NCBI GenBank assembly: GCA_029261675.1
Contig: JAJDBA010000135.1
Coordinates: 1-15,446 of the forward strand
Origin: Nitrospinaceae bacterium
Lineage (GTDB): Bacteria > Nitrospinota > Nitrospinia > Nitrospinales > VA-1
Reading direction: 5' to 3'
DNA length: 15,446 nucleotides
This document shows, piece by piece, positions 14,801 to 15,446 of the stretch. The position numbers and the translations under genes are program-made. Under the pieces are notes generated by a model, which was not told the DNA's origin, made no database searches, and saw only the letters and a list, made by a program, of their open reading frames with translations. The stretch's first letter is position 1. Each line of letters starts with the position of its first letter.

Positions 14801-15446
14801 TTAATTATTTATAGTCAAACTTTCAAGCTCATCAACCAGAGCGGAAAATTTTGATAGGGCTGTGCGTACCGGTTCAGGTGAATTCATATCAACGCCTGCA
14901 CCTTTTAACAAATCAATGGGATATTTGGAACCACCCGATTTGAGAAAATTGAGGTAATCATTAAGTTCCTCATCACCTCCAGAAAGCACCCGGTCTGCCA
15001 AAGCATAAGCAGCTGAGATTCCTGTTGCGTATTTATACACATAAAAACTGAAATAGAAGTGGGGAATTCGAAAACATTCCAGCGAAAGACAGTCGTCTAA
15101 CACCAGGCCTGGGCCAAAATAGAGTTCCAGTAAACCTTTATAAATTTCTTGCAAAGTTTCAATGGTGAGCGGCTGATTGTTTTCTGCAGCCTCATAAACT
15201 CTGTGCTCAAATTCAGCAAACATCGTTTGCCTATACAGCGTACCACGAAAATTATCAATTTCACGACAAAGTAAATAAATACGCATTTCCGGATCAATAT
15301 CCTGCGACAGAAAAAACTTTGTCAACAATGACTCATTAAAGGTCGAAGCCACTTCCGCGACAAAAATAGTGTAATCAGCATATAAATAAGGCTGGTTTTC
15401 TCTGGAAAAAAGAGAGTGCATGGAATGCCCCGCTTCGTGTGCCAGA
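14801..15446 (-). CDS. pepF: Oligoendopeptidase F, M3B family (C-terminal part, truncated by window end)
   Basis: Zinc metallopeptidase of the M3B family that degrades short peptides, usually in the cytoplasm. The frame is open to the window edge and begins with LAHEAGHSMHSLFSRENQPY, which holds the HExxH zinc motif (H-E-A-G-H) coded at about 15439-15425. The third zinc ligand is the Glu of FVAEVASTFNE. The following helical sequence (FRGTLYRQTMFAEFEHRVYE, then LYFGPGLVLDD, IPHFYFSFYVYKYATG and FLKSGGSKYPIDLLKGAGVD) is the usual PepF C-terminus, complete to a TAA stop. About 215 residues are seen out of some 600 for the family. The ATG at 15421 is internal. The N-terminal two thirds lie outside the window. 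Identification is secure. Confidence 0.95.
   Translation of the reverse strand, partial: LAHEAGHSMHSLFSRENQPYLYADYTIFVAEVASTFNESLLTKFFLSQDIDPEMRIYLLCREIDNFRGTLYRQTMFAEFEHRVYEAAENNQPLTIETLQEIYKGLLELYFGPGLVLDDCLSLECFRIPHFYFSFYVYKYATGISAAYALADRVLSGGDEELNDYLNFLKSGGSKYPIDLLKGAGVDMNSPEPVRTALSKFSALVDELESLTINN

Noticed and set aside
15419..15421. ATG as the start of the peptidase gene
   Set aside because: Upstream codons in frame give LAHEAGHS, containing the zinc HExxH motif, so the gene continues past the window end.

Overview
The window holds eleven closely packed protein genes plus one truncated gene at each end, on both strands. I see no rRNA, tRNA, CRISPR array, insertion sequence or phage gene. 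The gene content is that of a Gram-negative, diderm bacterium. It includes Mpl, which recycles meso-DAP murein peptide, a PBP4-type DD-peptidase, a BamE/SmpA-like lipoprotein with a lipobox, and a [4Fe-4S]-type PurF. The C-terminal domain of the protein at 13876-14718 resembles a domain I associate with deltaproteobacteria and myxobacteria. Nitrospinota or a deltaproteobacterial-type lineage is my guess; the sequence does not prove it. Base composition looks even along the window and nothing suggests recent transfer.

Layout. (1) 1-2610, plus strand: the C-terminal part of purL, then purF overlapping it by 20 bp (de novo purine synthesis). (2) 9484-2613, minus strand: a run of five genes: mpl, a radical-SAM-like barrel protein without the usual cysteine motif, a true radical SAM protein with a Cys-rich tail, a thioredoxin-fold protein with a CNHC motif, and a UPF0182 membrane protein. 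A near-consensus sigma-70 promoter (TTGACA-17-TACAAT) lies immediately before mpl, so close that its mRNA should be almost leaderless. (3) 12241-9587, minus strand: a small four-helix membrane protein, a PfkB/adenosine-kinase-like kinase, a small lipoprotein and, after a 162-bp gap, a phosphoglycolate-phosphatase-type HAD enzyme. (4) 12349-13869, plus strand: dacB (PBP4), diverging from group 3 and again led by a promoter that predicts a leaderless transcript. (5) 15446-13876, minus strand: the C-terminal part of an M3B oligoendopeptidase F (pepF), then a protein with a long disordered Asn/Ser/Arg-rich N-terminus and a compact C-terminal domain, started at TTG behind a good Shine-Dalgarno.

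How the genes fit together. purL and purF are consecutive users of glutamine nitrogen in purine synthesis. mpl and dacB both act on peptidoglycan turnover and share the leaderless promoter design. The least understood part is the block downstream of mpl (about 8054-2613). There a radical SAM enzyme, a paralogue-like barrel without the cluster motif, a dithiol protein and a large membrane protein are co-directional, and the last three are only 10-14 bp apart. This is the best candidate for an undescribed functional module, but its substrate cannot be read from the sequence. The two convergent gene pairs (purF/UPF0182 and dacB/13876-14718) end 2 and 6 bp apart with no recognisable terminator.
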